From: an uncultured Bacteroidia bacterium
Lineage (GTDB): Bacteria; Bacteroidota; Bacteroidia; Bacteroidales; UBA932
Length of the DNA: 44,503 bases
Assembly: GCA_902792815.1 (NCBI GenBank)
Contig: CADBAY010000005.1
Coordinates: 1 to 44,503, forward strand
Reading direction: 5' to 3'
The notes beneath the pieces are model-generated. The model did no database searches and had not been told where the DNA came from. It saw only the letters and a program-made list of their open reading frames with translations. This document shows, one piece after another, positions 42,845-44,503 of the stretch (the first letter of the stretch is position 1; the number at the start of each line of letters is the position of its first letter). A program made the position numbers and the translations under genes.

Positions 42845-43993
42845 ATGACAATAGATATGGAAACAAGGCAGGTGCCGGTACTGCTTCTGACCGGCTATTT
42901 GGGCAGCGGTAAAACCACTTTGCTGAACCGCATTCTGTCCAACCGTAAGGGTATTAAGTTCGCAGTGATAGTCAACGACATAGGTGAGGTGAACATAGAC
43001 GCCGACCTTATCCAGAAAGGAGGCGTAGTGGGCGGTGGAGACGATTCGCTCGTGGCCCTGCAGAACGGTTGCATCTGCTGCACTCTCAAGATGGACCTTG
43101 TGGCGCAGGTAGCCGACCTGGTGTCGAGCAAAAGCTTCGACTATATAGTGATCGAGGCAAGCGGCATCTGCGAGCCGGCTCCCATAGCCAACACAATCTG
43201 CACCATGCCCACTTTCGGCACCCAGTACATGCGCGGCGGGCTGCCCTATATCGACTGTATCGTAACCGTGGTGGATGCGCTCCGGATGAAAGACGAGTTC
43301 GGCGGGGGAGAGGCCCTCGGGCGCGAGGATATAGGGGAGGATGACCTCGAAAAGTTGATTATCGAGCAGCTGGAATTCTGCAACATAGTACTTCTCAACA
43401 AAGCCTCTGAGGTGACCGCCGACGAGCTGGGGCGCCTTCGCGCCATAGTCAAGGGCATCAATCCCGGCGCCAAGGTGCTCAGCTGCAACTACGGCGACGT
43501 TGACCTCGACGAGATTATCTACACGGGCATGTTCGATTTTGACGCGGTGGCTACCTCGGCCGCCTGGATCTCCGCCATAGAGGGAGAGGAAGACGAAGAT
43601 GGCGAGCCCGAGGGAGAGGCCCTGGAATACGGTATCGAAACATTTGTCTATACTCGCCGCGAACCTCTGGATATCAACAAGTTCGACAATTTCATCTTCA
43701 AGCACTGGCCCGCCGGGATCATACGTGCCAAGGGGCTCTGCTACTTTGCCTCCGAGCCCGACCAGTGTTACCTCTTCGAGCAGGCTGGACGCGAAAAACT
43801 CATCAAGGATGCCGGACTGTGGTACGCCACAATGGATGAATACGAACTGCAGCAGCAGATGGAGCGTGACCCTCAGCTGCGCCGCGACTGGGACCCTGTG
43901 TACGGCGACAGGATGCAGAAGATAGTCTTCATCGGCCAGAAGCTCGACAAAGAGGCCATCACCCGCCTGCTTGACGGGTGCATTGCCGAATAG
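42845..43993 (+). CDS. CobW/COG0523-family GTPase (putative metallochaperone)
   Basis: The start at 42845 (MTIDMETRQVPVLLLTGYLG) is preferred to the in-frame ATG at 42785, which would precede the promoter. The 382-residue protein has Walker A GYLGSGKTT (17-25), the metal-binding CICC (Cys76, Cys78, Cys79), the EASGICEPAPIAN switch region and the CobW C-terminal domain with an acidic insert (EGEEDEDGEPEGEALE). Members deliver zinc, cobalt or other metals to client proteins. The dyad in its promoter would fit zinc-dependent repression (inference). It ends 6 bp before the convergent EEP-family gene. Confidence 0.92.
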   Translation: MTIDMETRQVPVLLLTGYLGSGKTTLLNRILSNRKGIKFAVIVNDIGEVNIDADLIQKGGVVGGGDDSLVALQNGCICCTLKMDLVAQVADLVSSKSFDYIVIEASGICEPAPIANTICTMPTFGTQYMRGGLPYIDCIVTVVDALRMKDEFGGGEALGREDIGEDDLEKLIIEQLEFCNIVLLNKASEVTADELGRLRAIVKGINPGAKVLSCNYGDVDLDEIIYTGMFDFDAVATSAAWISAIEGEEDEDGEPEGEALEYGIETFVYTRREPLDINKFDNFIFKHWPAGIIRAKGLCYFASEPDQCYLFEQAGREKLIKDAGLWYATMDEYELQQQMERDPQLRRDWDPVYGDRMQKIVFIGQKLDKEAITRLLDGCIAE

Positions 43994-43999
43994 GAGGAG

Positions 44000-44503
44000 C
44001 TATTTTTTCTCGAAGTGGTAAGTGGCCATTATGGGATAATGGTCAGAGATCCATTTGTTGCCGTAATCTCCGTCCAGCACCTTGAAAGTGAGAGGCGTAA
44101 GCCCTTCGCCGCTGAAAAAGATGTGGTCTATCTGGCTTTTGGGGTTTGAGTAACCGTTGAAAGTGAATTTGTTCCTGTCGCTTACCGGAGCTACGTCGCG
44201 GGTCGATTTCATCTTGCCCTTGATGGGGGCGAAAATGGCATCGGAGGCCACTGTGTTGAAGTCGGCCGTAAGGAATGAGGGGTAGCCGTCGGGATTGAGT
44301 TCGTCCATCTTGCGGGCAATAAGTTTCATGGATTCACTGCGCGCAGTTTTACCATTGTTGTCGAGATGGGTATTGAACATAAAGAACTTCTGCCTTGTGG
44401 CTTTATGCATGAACTGCACCCAGGTGAGGGTGCGTGCGTAAGAGGCGTCCCAGCCTTTCCCGAGTTTGTCGGGAGTTTCGGATAACCAGAACGTGCCTTT
44501 GTC
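44000..44503 (-). CDS. endonuclease/exonuclease/phosphatase-family protein, C-terminal part
   Basis: The frame enters from the right edge and covers the last 167 residues. It starts in GTFWLSETPDKLGKGWDASY, a segment typical of EEP proteins. It continues with FNTHLDNNG, ADFNT (the GDFN-type metal site), SQIDHIFFSG and the catalytic WISDHYPIMA. The family cleaves phosphodiester or phosphoester bonds; many Bacteroidota members are exported, but the N-terminus is outside the window. The substrate is unknown. Confidence 0.9.
   Translation of the reverse strand, partial: DKGTFWLSETPDKLGKGWDASYARTLTWVQFMHKATRQKFFMFNTHLDNNGKTARSESMKLIARKMDELNPDGYPSFLTADFNTVASDAIFAPIKGKMKSTRDVAPVSDRNKFTFNGYSNPKSQIDHIFFSGEGLTPLTFKVLDGDYGNKWISDHYPIMATYHFEKK

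Overview
The window is typical Bacteroidota (Bacteroidales) DNA. It carries a SusC/SusD outer-membrane uptake pair, a subtilisin-like protease ending in a type IX secretion (T9SS) sorting domain, and a PorV/PorQ-like barrel. Its F-type ATP synthase operon has the order beta-epsilon-a-c-b-delta-alpha-gamma. Promoters match TTTG-N19/20-TAnnTTTG, and Shine-Dalgarno sites are scarce. A gut-type lineage (Rikenellaceae or a relative) fits, but I cannot name a genus from sequence alone.

Layout. 1-3443: start of a lipoprotein, a GH3 glycosidase and two hypothetical genes. 3498-12668: a + strand run dnaX-lptB-atpDCBEFHAG, almost without gaps. 12671-22386: a - strand block read susC, susD, Calx-beta-like lipoprotein, small exported protein, subtilase, PorV/PorQ-like protein. 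22622-28083: a tightly coupled - strand four-gene operon (FAD oxidoreductase, exported histidine phosphatase, membrane polyferredoxin, Tat-lipoprotein aldo/keto reductase with iron-sulfur motifs). 28177-33049: a + strand run greA, HIT hydrolase, redox-dead thioredoxin-like lipoprotein, ribulokinase-like kinase, second FAD oxidoreductase. 33046-34316: tsaB and cvpA on the - strand. 34387-40230: isoleucyl-tRNA synthetase fused in frame to a TraR/DksA-type protein, then lspA and a second histidine phosphatase. 40274-40420: tRNA-Ser(UGA) and its terminator. 40421-41417: a GC-rich stretch without a convincing gene, holding twelve copies of a 51-bp repeat. 41418-44503: MATE exporter, CobW-type GTPase, and the end of an endonuclease/exonuclease/phosphatase-family gene.

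Most unusual observations. (1) Long perfect or near-perfect palindromes (stems of 21-32 bp) lie in frame inside three unrelated genes: atpG, tsaB and the signal peptide of the 38674-40230 phosphatase. Their arms share no sequence, but all three loops carry CCWAAGT on the coding strand in the same reading frame. Related hairpin-rich inserts may lie in atpB and dnaX. This looks like a family of coding palindromic elements with a fixed core and variable arms. (2) IleRS and the DksA-like protein are one open frame of 1250 codons. (3) A 51-bp repeat array abuts the MATE stop codon. (4) A 97-codon stretch of dnaX has third positions that are nearly all T or G. (5) The - strand redox operon appears to place a phosphatase, iron-sulfur domains and a reductase on the periplasmic side.
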